64,000 nucleotides of DNA from positions 62,001-126,000 of the forward strand of contig JAVXUO010003092.1 of the NCBI GenBank assembly GCA_033065855.1, in the 5' to 3' direction. The stretch is from Escallonia rubra. Its lineage: Eukaryota; Streptophyta; Magnoliopsida; Escalloniales; Escalloniaceae. Positions 50,004 through 63,211 of the stretch are shown piece by piece (the first letter of the stretch is position 1; each line of letters starts with the position of its first letter). Below the pieces are notes generated by a model that was not told the origin of the DNA, searched no databases, and saw nothing but the letters and a program-made list of their open reading frames with translations. The translations under genes were made by a program, and so were the position numbers.

Positions 50004-53000
50004 TTGTTTCATGGCCTCTTTTCATGCAAAGCTCGACCGTCTAGTTATTGGTTCATAAGTTTGTGTGGAATCTTACAAAGCTATAATGTTACCACAATAA
50101 TTCTTGAAGTTCCCCCCCACAGAAGTTGGTTCAAAGTAAAGAAACCTGATGCAAATTTCTTCTCTCAGGTATTAGTTGATGATGGAGTGTCTAAATAAAA
50201 TGCCTAGTTTGTTCCAATTCATTTATCTAGTTACTTTTTTTTGGAAATCTTTCCATTTACCTACAGTCTCACAGCTTACTGGCAAAAAATAAGAATAGCA
50301 TACTGTAACGGTAAAGGAATTTTTTTCCCCAAAATATGATAACAAAAACACAGCCATAGTAAGTGGTAGAAATGGTGCAGTAGTGCCATAACCACACTCT
50401 ATGCGTCACTGACTTGAGGAGTGAAGATTTTAGTTGTATTTTGTGTTTCATACTGTGTTAAATTTTGAGGACGTCTGTTATCACATGTTAGTCCATGCCC
50501 TCTCTTGTCGCTAAAGAATTGTAATCGCTTACCAATATGCTATTCATTGCAAAAGAAATCACTATGACCGTCAAAGTCGATATTAAGAAAAAAGATCTAG
50601 GTGAAGAGTGCAATTTAACCCTCCAAAATCTCCTCTTTCGTAGAGCTTAGTTTATAATGTTGTGCTTTCTAATGTTTAAGCTGGACAATGAGGTGCCACT
50701 AAAACTCGAAGTATCAACTATATAATTGTCGGTAAAGGCTCCCAACTGTAATTTAATATTATAGGGTTGTGATTGTGTTTTGACAACACTGAGGACTTCA
50801 ATTTATTGCACAATCTACCAATTGACAATTTTCCATCCAATTAGTTAAACAGAACAATCAAATTGACAATGTTCCTCTTGAATAAGAGATGGTCCCGTTG
50901 AATCGAATGGGGCGGCAGTGGCCTAACTCTGATACCATGTTGAACCTGATGTCCAATCCAAAAACATGCTGGTTTGAAGCCCACCAGATATAAGAACCAA
51001 TCTCAAACTCTATGTATTATCGATGTGAGACTTAACAATCTCTACCTTGTGAATTCACTTCGTTTTCCAAATATACCATGATAAACTCCCAACTGAAAGC
51101 CTTCATCGAATTATTACTGACATGAGTTTGGTAAGTGACGAGATTAATCTTTCCGAATACTCCCACGTTTTACTGAATTTTTTCATCTACTTTTTCTGTA
51201 CTCTAAGTTAAATTTTGCTATTAAATAACAACATTAAATTACAAGAATGGACTACTTTGGGTTCGAATGCCTTTGAGCATATTAGTCCAACTAAAGAGTT
51301 TATAGTTTAAAGTTGGACTAATTTGGTCTGAAAGGCCTTTGAGCATCATTTAGGTCAAAACGAAACAATTTAAAGTGGACTAATGGAATTATTTATCTTC
51401 CTTTAGACTTCGGTTTCAAAGTTTAGACATACTTGTGCATATTGCCTGATAATATTTTTGGTCTCAAAACTCGAATAATTGTACCCATTTGCGTGCTATA
51501 ATGTCAGTTTTATTGTGGACAACCTGTTTGATGAAATGACTGATAAATGACCAAGAAGGCAAGTTGATACCGAGAAGGATGTTGTAGTTGGTAACAATCT
51601 TTCTAAGAATACCCAAATTGCGTGTTGACGGTTCTGCTAGATTCTGGGTTCATTATATTTTTTGTGTGTGTGTGTGGTGCCTCGGTCGGGGGGGTTGGGA
51701 AGGAGGACGGGACTATTGGAGGTTGAGGGGACTAGCTGCTACATGGCCCCGAAAAAAAAAGACTAGTTTTTAGGTCAGTTCGAATGCTTAACATTTTTGC
51801 TCCTAGGCAGTTTGCAGCGATCTTAAAAGGGTTATAATGTCAAAGTTTCCATGCACAAGTGACAACCATGTCTCTCGTCTGCTGCAGGTAATAATTTTAG
51901 AGCACATAAGGTTCAAAACATGAGGTTATGAGATAATCTGTGTAGGGCGCTGACTGTGGTTTATTTTCTGGGCAAGTGGGAATTGATTACAGTATATGGC
52001 ACTCACCAAACTCCTCAGAATAAGAACATGGCTAACAGAGGTTTGGTAGCTATGGTCAGTCAATCTCTGTTTTTCTCCTATACTACTGTATATTTTATTG
52101 GACAGCACTCTTGGTCATGCAGTTCTTCCCTTGAAACGTGAGCAACGCCGCTTAGTGTTCTAGAATGCTATAAAAAGCATGCCATGGGTCTAATGTTAGT
52201 TGTAACATTGATTAACTTGCAACTTTATAAATTCATGTGATGTGGTTAGAGGTTATGCTTCCAACCACAATTATCCTACTTTTTGGAGTAAATTACAGCA
52301 CTGATCCTATTTAGATTGGTGTGGCATGCTGTAAGCCTTGACCGGAAACGAACGGAACTTCTTCCCAAAACACCCTTTTTATCAAAGATTCAGTTTATTT
52401 TCAGGGAAATTTCATGCTAAGACAATCACCATTTTGGTTCCTCTTAGAAAAAAAGTGGGCGTGGTGTGCAACCACTTAAGACTGTTTTGAATAAAATAGA
52501 AGAATATGGCAAACAGGTCCCATCATGCCACTAAATTTAAAAAGAAGGAAGCTCGGAACTTGATGATTATTCTAATTGTCCTGCCAACGGCCAACCCAAG
52601 CAAAATTGTGTAAATCAGCAGAGATGCTCTTTTTCAATTTCTTGATCTAGACATGTTCTAATGTATTGTAGTTATTTGCTAACTCAGTTTTCATGTGATG
52701 TACGTGGAGGCAATGTGGCCACATGCCAGACTTTTTCAGAAACATTTTTGATTTTTCTACTATCTTTTTTTAACTTCCCAAAAGTTCTTAATTTGAATGC
52801 ATGGAGTAGATGTTTGCATGCACTTTCTTGCTTTCCTTGGCCATTTGGGTTTTCTTGTGCATAAGATTGATCCATTTGCACTGGTGATTATGATAACAGT
52901 AAAAACTTGTTCAAATACAAAGTAAAGAAGATGATAATGTGTCCTCTCCTGCAATATCTAAGCTTGCTTTCAAATTGTCAGCTGCCCAGTTTTCTGGTAA

Positions 53001-53591
53001 ATTTTTATAGTTTATAGTAAATCACTGCCTTAACTAACTAATTCAAGTTTTTCTCTTACTTGCACCCAGAAAAGATAATAACTCTGACGTCTTTTATAGT
53101 TCTATACTTTTGAATTATTTTTTATGCGCGGCCTGATTAGTTATTATGAGCTTACATCTTGTATCCAAGAGGTTGGTCTAGTTTTAACAACCAGAGAAGT
53201 AACTATTTTGCTTCTGATCTGTAGATATTCAGTTTGTGTGCTTTCTCATAAGGAGTGCTCTCCCAAAGATTAAAAAAGACATTGTTTAGGGATAAGTCAA
53301 CTATCCATTTTCCTACCTTAGAGAAGAAGCTTGAATGTAGAGTTTACTCAAACATCTCTCTCCATCCTCCCTCTCATGCACACGCACATATCCTTGTTTC
53401 ATGTCTTGGATTGCTTCTTCTCTTTAAATTCTTTTAAACCTCAATGTCAAAGGAATAAGAATGATGCATTGCCTTACCTCATCATTGTTGGTAGTCTAAA
53501 CCGAGAAGAAGACTTCCTCTCCTTATATACATATCCCCATTTGCTCCTCTTCCTATGACTGCTTGTTTTGAGCTCTACAAGATCATCAAAT
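50004..53591. other. Spacer between the two PDR copies
   Basis: It holds the 3' flank of the first copy and the leader of the second. No gene is supported. The LTR remnant at 50925-51037 is listed separately. At 51248-51345 two related segments (GGACTA.TTTGG, then GCCTTTGAGCAT) form a diverged direct repeat, and near 51662 there is a short GT run. The last 60 bases before the start at 53592 resemble those before the first copy (CTCTTCCT, ACTGC, TCTACAAG, ATC.AATATGG), showing that the duplication includes leader sequence. Confidence 0.55.
50925..51037 (-). mobile_element. Short LTR plus primer-binding-site remnant (Copia/TRIM type)
   Basis: On the minus strand a roughly 100-bp segment starts TGTTAAGTCTCACATCGAT and ends TTCAACA. 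It is followed immediately by TGGTATCAGAG, the primer-binding site complementary to initiator tRNA-Met that is used by many plant Copia and TRIM elements. An LTR this short suits a TRIM. No second LTR, polypurine tract or gag-pol fragment was found on the internal side (50200-50925), so only one end remains. Confidence 0.6.
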
Positions 53592-56500
53592 ATGGCTCAG
53601 CTTGTTGGGTCAGATGAGATAGACTCACTGAGAATTGAGCTGTCAGAGATAGGAAGAAGCTTAAGATCATCTTTTCGGCGTCATACCTCTAGTTTCCGAA
53701 GCAATTCAGCTCTTACTTCTTTAAAGGATGATGCCGACGATGAATATATGTTACAGTGGGCTGCAATTGATAGACTGCCTACACTGGAACGGTTAAAATC
53801 ATCTTTGTTTGACGAAGATGATGGAGAAGGAGCAAGTGTTAAAGGAAAACGAGTGACTGATGTTACTAAGCTTGGTGCTCTAGAAAGGCATATGTTTATT
53901 GAGAAGCTTATCAAACATATTGAGAATGACAACCTTCACTTGTTGCAGAAACTTAGAAAAAGAATAAGCAAGTAAGTATTTCGTTTCTTGTGATGCTAAT
54001 ACTGCAACGGATAGATGTGATTACATACATCCACACAGGCGAAGAAAATGGCAAATGCAAGAGACATCAAGTCCATATGCACACACACTTGAAAATTTGT
54101 GCACACATTTTCTACGTACTTCGTATCTGTATTAGATTATTAAGTTAGCTATACCGAACTTTTATTGTTTTTGTAGCTTTACTAATTTACTTGTTTGATC
54201 CCCTAAGTGATAACATTTCGTTTCTCATCTCTGATTGTCTAATTTGAAATAGCTGTGTCTGTTTGACTTTTCAAGCATCTTTGGATAGACTCTTGAACTG
54301 TGTCATTTTCTTCCTTTGTAGAGTTGGCGTAAAATTGCCCACTGTGGAGGTGAGATACAAAAGTTTACATGTAGAAGCAGAGTGTGAGGTAGTTTATGGA
54401 AAGCCCCTCCCGACTCTATGGAATTCTGTCCAGAGCATGCTTTACGTAAGTATCTGCAGTTTTCTAAAGTGAATTCGAACTCAATTATCTCATGTATGCT
54501 TCTGGAGGGTCCAATTTCAACCTGCCACCATTGGTCGGATAGAGAGAGGTTTGATAGATGTTGAATATGAGCTAAACTGACAAAACTACACACACCACCT
54601 GCTAAATTTCCATCTAAACCATCAAGCATCGACCACTGAACCCGATGATAGGATTAACATCTAGGATGATGTTAGCTTTGCCGTGCATACGTAAGATGCA
54701 ATGTGCTTGTGGATAGGGGCCATAGCCTGGTGCCTAATTGGAACAAGAAGTGGTGGTATAGTGATCACCAAGTGTGATTCCCTCGGTATGGATGTAGTCT
54801 TATTCAATCTGACAGCATCATATTTTGACTGGTGCATGTTTTCTTGCATCAATGTTGCATGACAGGTACCTTTTATCTGGAGTATATTGCTCTCTTGGTT
54901 TTACCTGAAATATGTTTTCTGGTGTACAGTTCCTTGACCCAAAACAAGAAAGAAAAATCCATCTTTTGTTTCTGCCACTGTCTGGTTGCAAAGAGAAATT
55001 ATGCCCAAAGCAGCCTTTCTACCTCTTTCTAATTTGATTAGTGCTTTTTGATTTAACAGGACATGGCCAAGATTCCTGGTTTAAAGTCAAAAGAAGCCAA
55101 GATAAGCATCATTAATGATGTCAGTGGTATCATTAAGCCCGGAAGGTAGACAAATGTGATCTCAGTCAATTTTTACTGAATCAAGTGAACCAGTCGTTAC
55201 TCCTACAACATGTCCTTTCCATTTTTGACTTGGAATGAAGGGTTACGTCCCTACAATGCGGGTTTGCCTGCATTTTGTTTCTCCAGTATATAAACAACTG
55301 AAAGTTTATCATAGAACTGAAAGGAGCGAAGCATCGCCAACTTAAGTTTTTTCGTAAACATCCACTTCCAACTAATTCTTATTCCTACTTTCTTTCTTTC
55401 TTGTCTTGTCACTCACTAGCAGCTAGTTGAGCGTCCTTCTTTCCATAAGGTTTTTCCTGGCAAACCACCATCTTACTCCATAACATATAACTCTGCCTTA
55501 TACTAGGTGAAGTTCTCACGTATTTTTCAGGTGCACGGCCATCCAGGAAATCTTTTTTTGAATTCGAATATATTAAATGTATATGCTCCAACTTCTTTTC
55601 AATTGAAAATTATTTCTAGCGACGAACTCTTTTTTTTTTTTCATAACAATTTATTCTTTGATCTGTAGTATCTTTGACAATAGATATCTGTTGTCACAAG
55701 AGTACATCTAATTGAGGACATCTAGCTAGATATCTGATTAAGTGGGAGTTCGACTAAGTTAGAGTTGTGAAATGCCTGTAAACTTCTTTTGTGGTTTGCC
55801 ATTATGCATAAGCATATGTTTGCCCTTGGAATAGTTTCCTTCTCTATTGATGTGTTTCTTATTCAGGTAATTGGTTGAATGATGTGTTTAGACTTCAGAG
55901 TCTCAAATACTTGCTGTCAAGTTTAGCTTGGGATTTGGGTGATTTAATGCCTACTTGCTTAACTTTATTGCAGAATGACCTTACTGCTTGGTCCTCCTGG
56001 AAGTGGGAAGACCTCCTTATTGAAAGCGCTTTCGGGAAACCTAAACAAATCTCTCAAGGTTGTCTCACCTTTTTATGCTTCATCTTCTCAAAAAGAGAAG
56101 CTCATAACTTCTGAGGAAGCTACTCTTAGAAATTAATAACCATTCTGTCAAATGTTTTGCAGAGCAACTGACATTAAAATCACTTGCTAAGCTTTCTGGA
56201 TTCCAGAAAGTGGTCTGATATATGTTTGCACTGGGTTTTATTTGGTATAAATATATTGACGGTCACTGTGCTGATTATATCCATGCATGTTAGAGAGTGC
56301 TTAGGGAGAGCTTTCACTGTCTTCTGCAAATAGAAAAACGTAAATCATACTAAATAAAATTTGCCGCATGAGATGCCCACTAGTTTCTCTGCTATACTTT
56401 TCAGAAAGTAAAGTTGAAGATTCAAACCTCATACAATTGACAACTTTGTGCATAACATAGTTTTTGAGCTAATTTGATTTTCATCTAGAGCTACTTGAGT

Positions 56501-59500
56501 ATGCATTCCTAAAATGATTCCAACTTATTTTCATTTCTTTTCTCTTACTTTTTCTGTGTACAACAGGTTGCAGGGGAAGTTTCTTACAATGGATGCAAAC
56601 TGGAAGAGTTTGTACCCCAGAAAATTTCAGCTTATATAAGCCAAAATGACCTACACATCCCTGAGATGACTGTGAGGGAAGCACTTGATTTCTCAGCCCG
56701 CTGCCAGGGTGTAGGAAGCCGAGCAGGTAAACACATATTAGTGGTGGACTAGATATCAATACTTTAAGCAGTGGAAATTACTTGATTTTTTTCTGCTTGC
56801 AAAGAGATAATGAGAGAGGTCAGCAGAAGGGAGAAAGAGGCAGGAATTGTTCCAGACCCAGACGTAGATACCTATATGAAGGTACTCTAACCGTCTCTGG
56901 TCTTCTGTAAGACCATGTTCATAAACTATTATTATGTTTCGTGATGAATAGAACATGCCACGCACTAGAAACTTACCCCATGGGAATACAAGTATTTAGT
57001 ACTTCCATTTAGCTTTTGTTGGTTTTGTGTTAAGTCCTAAAGTTTTTTGTATATAAGGCTTGGCGATGGCCATGGGTTCACTTCATTGAATTTGCAAACT
57101 ACCTTATATTTTCGGTTCTTCTAAATCATATGTTGTGTATGTAGTTTTATTTATTTGTTATCCACAGAAATCCTGGAGCAACTTCAGTTGGGTTATTGGG
57201 AAAGAAATTCAACGAAGATGACGGAATAGTAAAAATGTTGCAGGTTCTCATTGATGAGAGCTTTTGTCTGAACCATCAACAAGACAATCTTTTTATCAAA
57301 CAAGCTGGAAGTGGAAAATCAAATTTAGCATGAGAATGTTTGTGCATATAAGTGTTAGGAGGCTATGCTGCACTTGATGATGTATGAACTGATGCCTCTC
57401 ACATGATTCACCAATCAACATGATTCAGTTGACAGTGAAGTTGTTCAATTTAGAATCTGACATACATAAAGAATGCAGTATAGCAAACTCTGAAACTATG
57501 AGATACTAACACTTGGTACATATTGTTAAGGCTATGGAAGAGGAGATGTTCTTGAATCATATGTTAATAATTCTATGCATGCTGAGTACTGTAGTGCACA
57601 ATGACTTTAACAGGCCTATTCACCGACCTGTATTTTTTATGCAATAGCATAGCCCATCTGCTTCAATTTGTTGCATTACATTTATCGCTGAAGTTATAGC
57701 ATACCCCTTTGAGTTATTATGTGGTATATGTGTCCTATTCTTGTTGCATATGCCTCGTTAAGTCTTTGGGCACTGACAGCACTGTAATAGTCATTTTAGG
57801 GCAGTGTAATAGTCATTTTACGTGTAAAGACAAAAGATCATTTATATCATTGCCGATATACTATGCTTGTGCTATCTCGTACAACTTTGACAATGATTAA
57901 TCTTATAGGCAATTTCTGTTGAAGGACAAAAACTGACCCTTCAGACGGACTACACTCTAAAAGTAATTTCTTTAGCTGAAATTAAGCTTCTTCTACGTAA
58001 GTCGTTATAAAATGATAAATCAACCATTGATGATTTTCCTGTTATCAATGGTCTCTCAGATTCTTGGCCTTGATATATGTGCTGATACACTCTGTGGAGA
58101 TGCCATGAGAAGAGGTATCTCTGGCGGGCAGAAAAAAAGATTGACGACAGGTATGTATAAGTTTAATATAATAGTGAATGCAACTCCGTCACTATATAGT
58201 CTTCACCACAGGTGTTAATGAAAAATATCATCCCACATATCAACCAACCTTATCACTTCGTGGACTTGATCTTCTAGTTATTATATGCGTGAGTATTGAG
58301 AAAGTAGTATTACGCAGGGGAGATGATTGTTGGTCCCACAAAAGCTTTGTTTATGGACGAGATATCAAGTGGCTTAGACAGCTCCACCACGTATCAGATT
58401 ATTGCTTGTCTTCAACAGCTAGCACATATCACAGATGCTACGGTACTTGTATCGCTTCTTCAGCCAGCACCAGAGAGCTTTGATCTCTTTGATGACATTA
58501 TTTTAATGGCGGAGGGGAAGATTGTGTATCATGGACCCCGAAGTCAAATTTTAGAATTTTTTGAGGGGTGTGGGCTTAGGTGCCCCGAAAGGAAAGGTGT
58601 AGCTGACTTCCTCCAGGAGGTAATACATCATGATCATATTGATTTCATTTCCATGCTCTTATTTTCTTTATAAGATGCTACTTAACTTAACCTTGATCGG
58701 ATTGCAGGTTATCTCAAGAAAAGATCAAGCACAATATTGGCACCGAACCGAACAGACTCACAGTTACATGTCTGTTGATATGTTGTCTAGGAAATTTAAG
58801 GAATCTCCTTTAGGGAATAAGCTAGACGAGGAGCTCTCCGAGCCACTCATGAAGTCAGAGGGCCAGAAGAATGATCTTTCATTCAGCGGATACTCTCTTT
58901 CTAAAGGGGAACTCTTCAGAGCTTGTATGTCAAGGGAATTTCTCCTAATGAGGAGAAACTCTTTTATTTATGTGTTCAAAATAATTCAGGTATCAATAGT
59001 GTTTTCTTGCTCTTCAATTGCATCTTCTCCTGCATTTCTAATAGACAAAACATGCCTTGTACAAAATTTACAAAAGTTTTACTTTTTTGCAGCTTTTCAT
59101 AATTGCGTCCATCACAATGACTGTATTTTTGAGAACTCGGATGGACGTCGATGTTGTTCATGCAAACTATTACCTGGGTTCACTGTTTTATTCTCTCGTC
59201 ATTCTTCTAGTTGATGGATTTCCGGAGTTATCCATGATTGTGGCCAGCCTTTCAGTTTTCTACGAACAGAGAGAGCTGTACTTCTACCCTGCTTGGGCAT
59301 ATGCAATACCAGCCACGCTTCTTAAGGTTCCCCTTTCGTTGGTGGTAGCTCTAGTTTGGACATCTCTGACTTATTATGTCATTGGGTACAGTCCTGAGGC
59401 TGGGAGGTGAGTGTCACAGGAGAAGAGTGTAACTATTGTTTCTTGAGTAGTCTCTCGTATAGTTTTATCTCCAGAATTTCACTGGTTCCCGTTGTATGCA

Positions 59501-62500
59501 CAAAAAACTCACGCACTCTCTCATAACTACGTGCAATTGTTTATGTCGGGATTAACTTTCTCATCACTTTTATTCAATAGGTTTTTTCGCCAGTTAGTTC
59601 TACTGTTTGCTATGCACTTGACGTCAATTTCCATGTATCGTTTCTTAGCATCAGTCTTCCAGACTGTAGTTGCTTCTACAACAGCTGGTAGTTTTTCAAT
59701 ATTACTTGTGCTGTTGTTTGGTGGCTTCATTATCCCTCAACGTAACATTCCTTCAACTCTTTCCCCATTTGAATTAGAATAATTGCCTAACAATAGAGAA
59801 TTTACTGAAGAGTGGTTTTTATTCCAGCCTCTATGCCAATTTGGTTAAAGTGGGGATTTTGGGTTTCTCCGCTGACATACGGCGAGATAGGCCTTGCTGT
59901 AAATGAATTTCTTGCTCCAAGATGGCAAAAGGTCAGTATCAGAAAGGATGATTAGTTATTCTATTTATCATCTTCTGTGTAATTTGGTCATAATTAAGGC
60001 AATTCTAGATTGGGCGTATCCTAGTAGTCAAATGAATATCATTGAATTTCAAGGCAAACGAACGGACCAATGATTGGTCAGGGGAAATTATGTACAACAT
60101 CTATCAGATAGGTCGACCATAAACACCATGGCAATGACGTTCTTTAGCTTTCGTCAGTTACCGTAATTTCGTCAGGGGGTCTCCCTACAAAGTCCACTGT
60201 TAGTTTCAGTCATTCAAGAAGGGACAAGTGTAAAAAAGTTGAACTTTGCCCCCTTTCTTGTAATCCTGGCCCCTCTCACGACCGTAGTTAACACTGTTAA
60301 AGCAATGTCAGCAGTTCCATGTAAATTTAAGGGACAGCCAAATATGATCTTGATTCCCTGAACTCGCCAATCAAGAGTCTCATATTCCTGGTAAATTATG
60401 CAGCTTGGTACATAGTCTCCTATGCTCCATCCACTTCTTACTTTCCATCTGCTTAGATACTTGTGATATTTCATGATTAATATAAACACGCCTTAGGCAT
60501 CCTTTAACCTTTCTGTACTTCATCTATCTCCTATGCCTATTGTTTGATAACAGCCATGTATTGGTTGCATGCATATTCTCCCTTGTCATTTATTCAATCG
60601 TAAGTCGTCCACAAAGTTTTAAGATTTTGCTTTTTTTTCCCCCTCCTTCTCTTTGAAGTTTTTAGGTTTCTTGAGGGGAAATAGATGGTCATTCAGCGTA
60701 GTCATGCTCTTCTTCTGATCTTTGTTACGCAGGTGTCAACGACAAACACTACACTAGGAAAACAAACACTTGACAGCCGTGGATTGGACTACAATGCACA
60801 CCTTTTTTGGATATCACTTGGTGCCTTGTTTGGCTTCACAATAATTTTCAACCTGGGGTTTACCTTGGCCTTAACTTTTCTCAAGCGTAAGGTTCATTTT
60901 CGAACTTTTGTTTGTCAAGTTAAAAAATTCAAAACGACACATGTTTACTAACAATGTGAAACGCGTCCAGCTCCAGGTTCTCGGGCTATTATTTCACATG
61001 AAAAGCTCTCAGAACTACAAGGAACTAAAGAATCTAATGATGGTGCTCCCGTGGAAGAAGAGCCCAAAAAGTCTACTCATAGCTCTAGTACTGACCCTCA
61101 TGAAGGTTGGATAGTTTTTACGTTTCTTTGATTTTTAAAATTCGTTGCTCTACTGGTTTTGAGGAATCATATTACTGAGCTATAGCTGTATACCGCATAT
61201 AAGGCGTTCCTTTTCTCATTTGGCCGGTAGGACGGTTTTACCTTTTGACCCTCTCAGCGTAGTGTTTCAAGATGTGCAATACTATGTTGAGAGCCCTTTG
61301 GTAATCCTAAAGACATATCTACTCTAACGATAGGAGGCTTGAGGTATAAAGACATTGTTCACTAATAGCTTTCCTTTTTCTTTTTCTTTTTTGTTTTTTT
61401 TGCCCTCTAAGGAAATGAGAGAACGCGGTTTCACTCAAAAACGACTTCAACTTCTTGGGGATGTTACGGGTTCATTCAGGCCTGGTGTTCTTACAGCATT
61501 GATGGGTGTCAGTGGAGCTGGGAAAACAACACTTCTTGACGTTCTTTCTGGAAGAAAAACTAGTGGCACTATTGAAGGAGAAATTAAAATTGGAGGGTAC
61601 CCTAAGGTTCAAGAGACATTTGCTAGAATTTCGGGTTACTGTGAGCAAAGTGACGTACATTCTCCACAAATTACTGTGGAAGAATCGGTGGTTTTTTCTG
61701 CTTGGCTACGTCTTCAACCTCAGATTGACTCAAAAACTAAATTTGTATGACCTGTACCTACCAGAAATTGGATTTACTTTTGCATGCAGTTTTCTTCCGT
61801 GTTGATTGTTATTCATATACATTTTTGTGGCGTGTTACCGCAGGAGTTCGTGAAAGAAGTCCTAGAGACCATTGAGCTTGATGGAATAAAGGATGAATTA
61901 GTCGGGATGCCTGGAGTTAGTGGTCTATCAACTGAGCAACGGAAGCGGCTTACAATAGCTGTGGAACTTGTTGCTAACCCCTCTATTATTTTCATGGATG
62001 AACCTACAACTGGGTTGGATGCAAGAGCAGCTGCAATTGTCATGCGGGCTGTGAAGAACGTGGTCGATACGGGAAGAACAATTGTGTGCACCATTCACCA
62101 GCCTAGCATTGACATATTTGAATCATTTGATGAGGTACGAACCAACTAACAAGTTCCTTATAAATACGAATGTGTGTTCTTTTTATTTTGTTAATGTTGA
62201 ATGTAATCAATCATGTATTTGATAAAATATTGAATTGCCACTAGCAGCCTCCGTAGTTAAATGGTAGGTATCTCCTGTCATACACTGATCAAATGATGCA
62301 TCATATACCCGGCAACAAAAGCATCATAACTCCTGATCTCAAGAGTTTGAAATACAGCATATGTGAGAATTGGCTCACAAAGGATAATGCTGATTTCTCA
62401 CTTCAACTTTAGTTGGTAAATTGAGGCTATTTTCAGTGGGCTACATGCTTGCTCGGAGTCCGACCAAAATGAAAATCATATCTCATAAGAAATTGTTGTG

Positions 62501-63211
62501 CAAGAACCCGTTGTGTATCTTGGTTACATCATGTGCGTGCGTGCGCTCGTGTAAGCGTGTTTGTGTTTGTTGGTACTCTTGTGAGCATGTAGTGATGCTA
62601 TTTTGTTTCTACACGTGACTCGTTAAGCTCTCATACTAAAACGAAAGGAACAAAGATTCTTTGAAATGAATGTTCCTTAACACCATTATATGCTCCCCGT
62701 CAATCCCTTCCCCTTCCCCACCCCCCAAATCTCCCATCTTTTCCAACAAAAAATGGAAAAGAAAAAGAACCGCTAAGTTAACGTTAGTTCCTTGAAGGAA
62801 CAACCTCCTAATATTGTTCTTGTGATTGAATTTTTTATTGTGTTTTTTGTTTCAGTTAATTCTGTTGAAAGCTGGTGGACGCATCATTTACTGCGGACCA
62901 TTAGGTCTGCATTCAAGTAGAGTTATCGAATACTTTGAGGTAAGTTTTACCATACAACACATACAGATTTTAGATGGTTGTTTCCTCCATTCTCGGATGA
63001 CTTGTTTCTTCCCCGTTGCGTCCAGAAATAAACTGTTATTTTTTTAATCTTACCCTTAAGCCACCTCTTTGTAACAGGGTATCTCAGGGGTGTCTAAGAT
63101 CCGAGATAATTATAATCCAGCAACATGGATGTTAGAGATAACTTCTGCATCTGCAGAAGCTGAGCTGGGTATAGACTTTGCCGAAATTTACAAAACTTCT
63201 GCTTTATATGG
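53592..63211 (+). CDS. PDR-type full-size ABCG transporter (ABCG30/42/43-like), partial at right edge
   Basis: Exons: 53592-53971, 54322-54445, 55060-55145, 55974-56058, 56567-56726, 56805-56881, 57909-57962, 58060-58150, 58318-58619, 58708-58989, 59093-59406, 59581-59741, 59828-59931, 60733-60886, 60971-61105, 61227-61300, 61412-61744, 61844-62134, 62856-62939, 63078-63211. This gives 1141 codons; exons 21-24 (TMD2) lie off the window. Features: [16 protein letters not shown], Walker [10 protein letters not shown] (Lys209), [25 protein letters not shown]1 from about 547, linker, NBD2 [12 protein letters not shown] (Lys899), [15 protein letters not shown] and [13 protein letters not shown]. 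Both ATP sites are intact. It should be a plasma-membrane exporter of hydrophobic compounds or hormone-like acids; the substrate cannot be told from sequence. Oddity: at the homologous exon 16 start the intron ends CG (61225-61226), not AG. The next AG (61229-61230) would shift frame. An upstream AG at 61162-61163 keeps frame and adds 21 codons. Confidence 0.85.
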
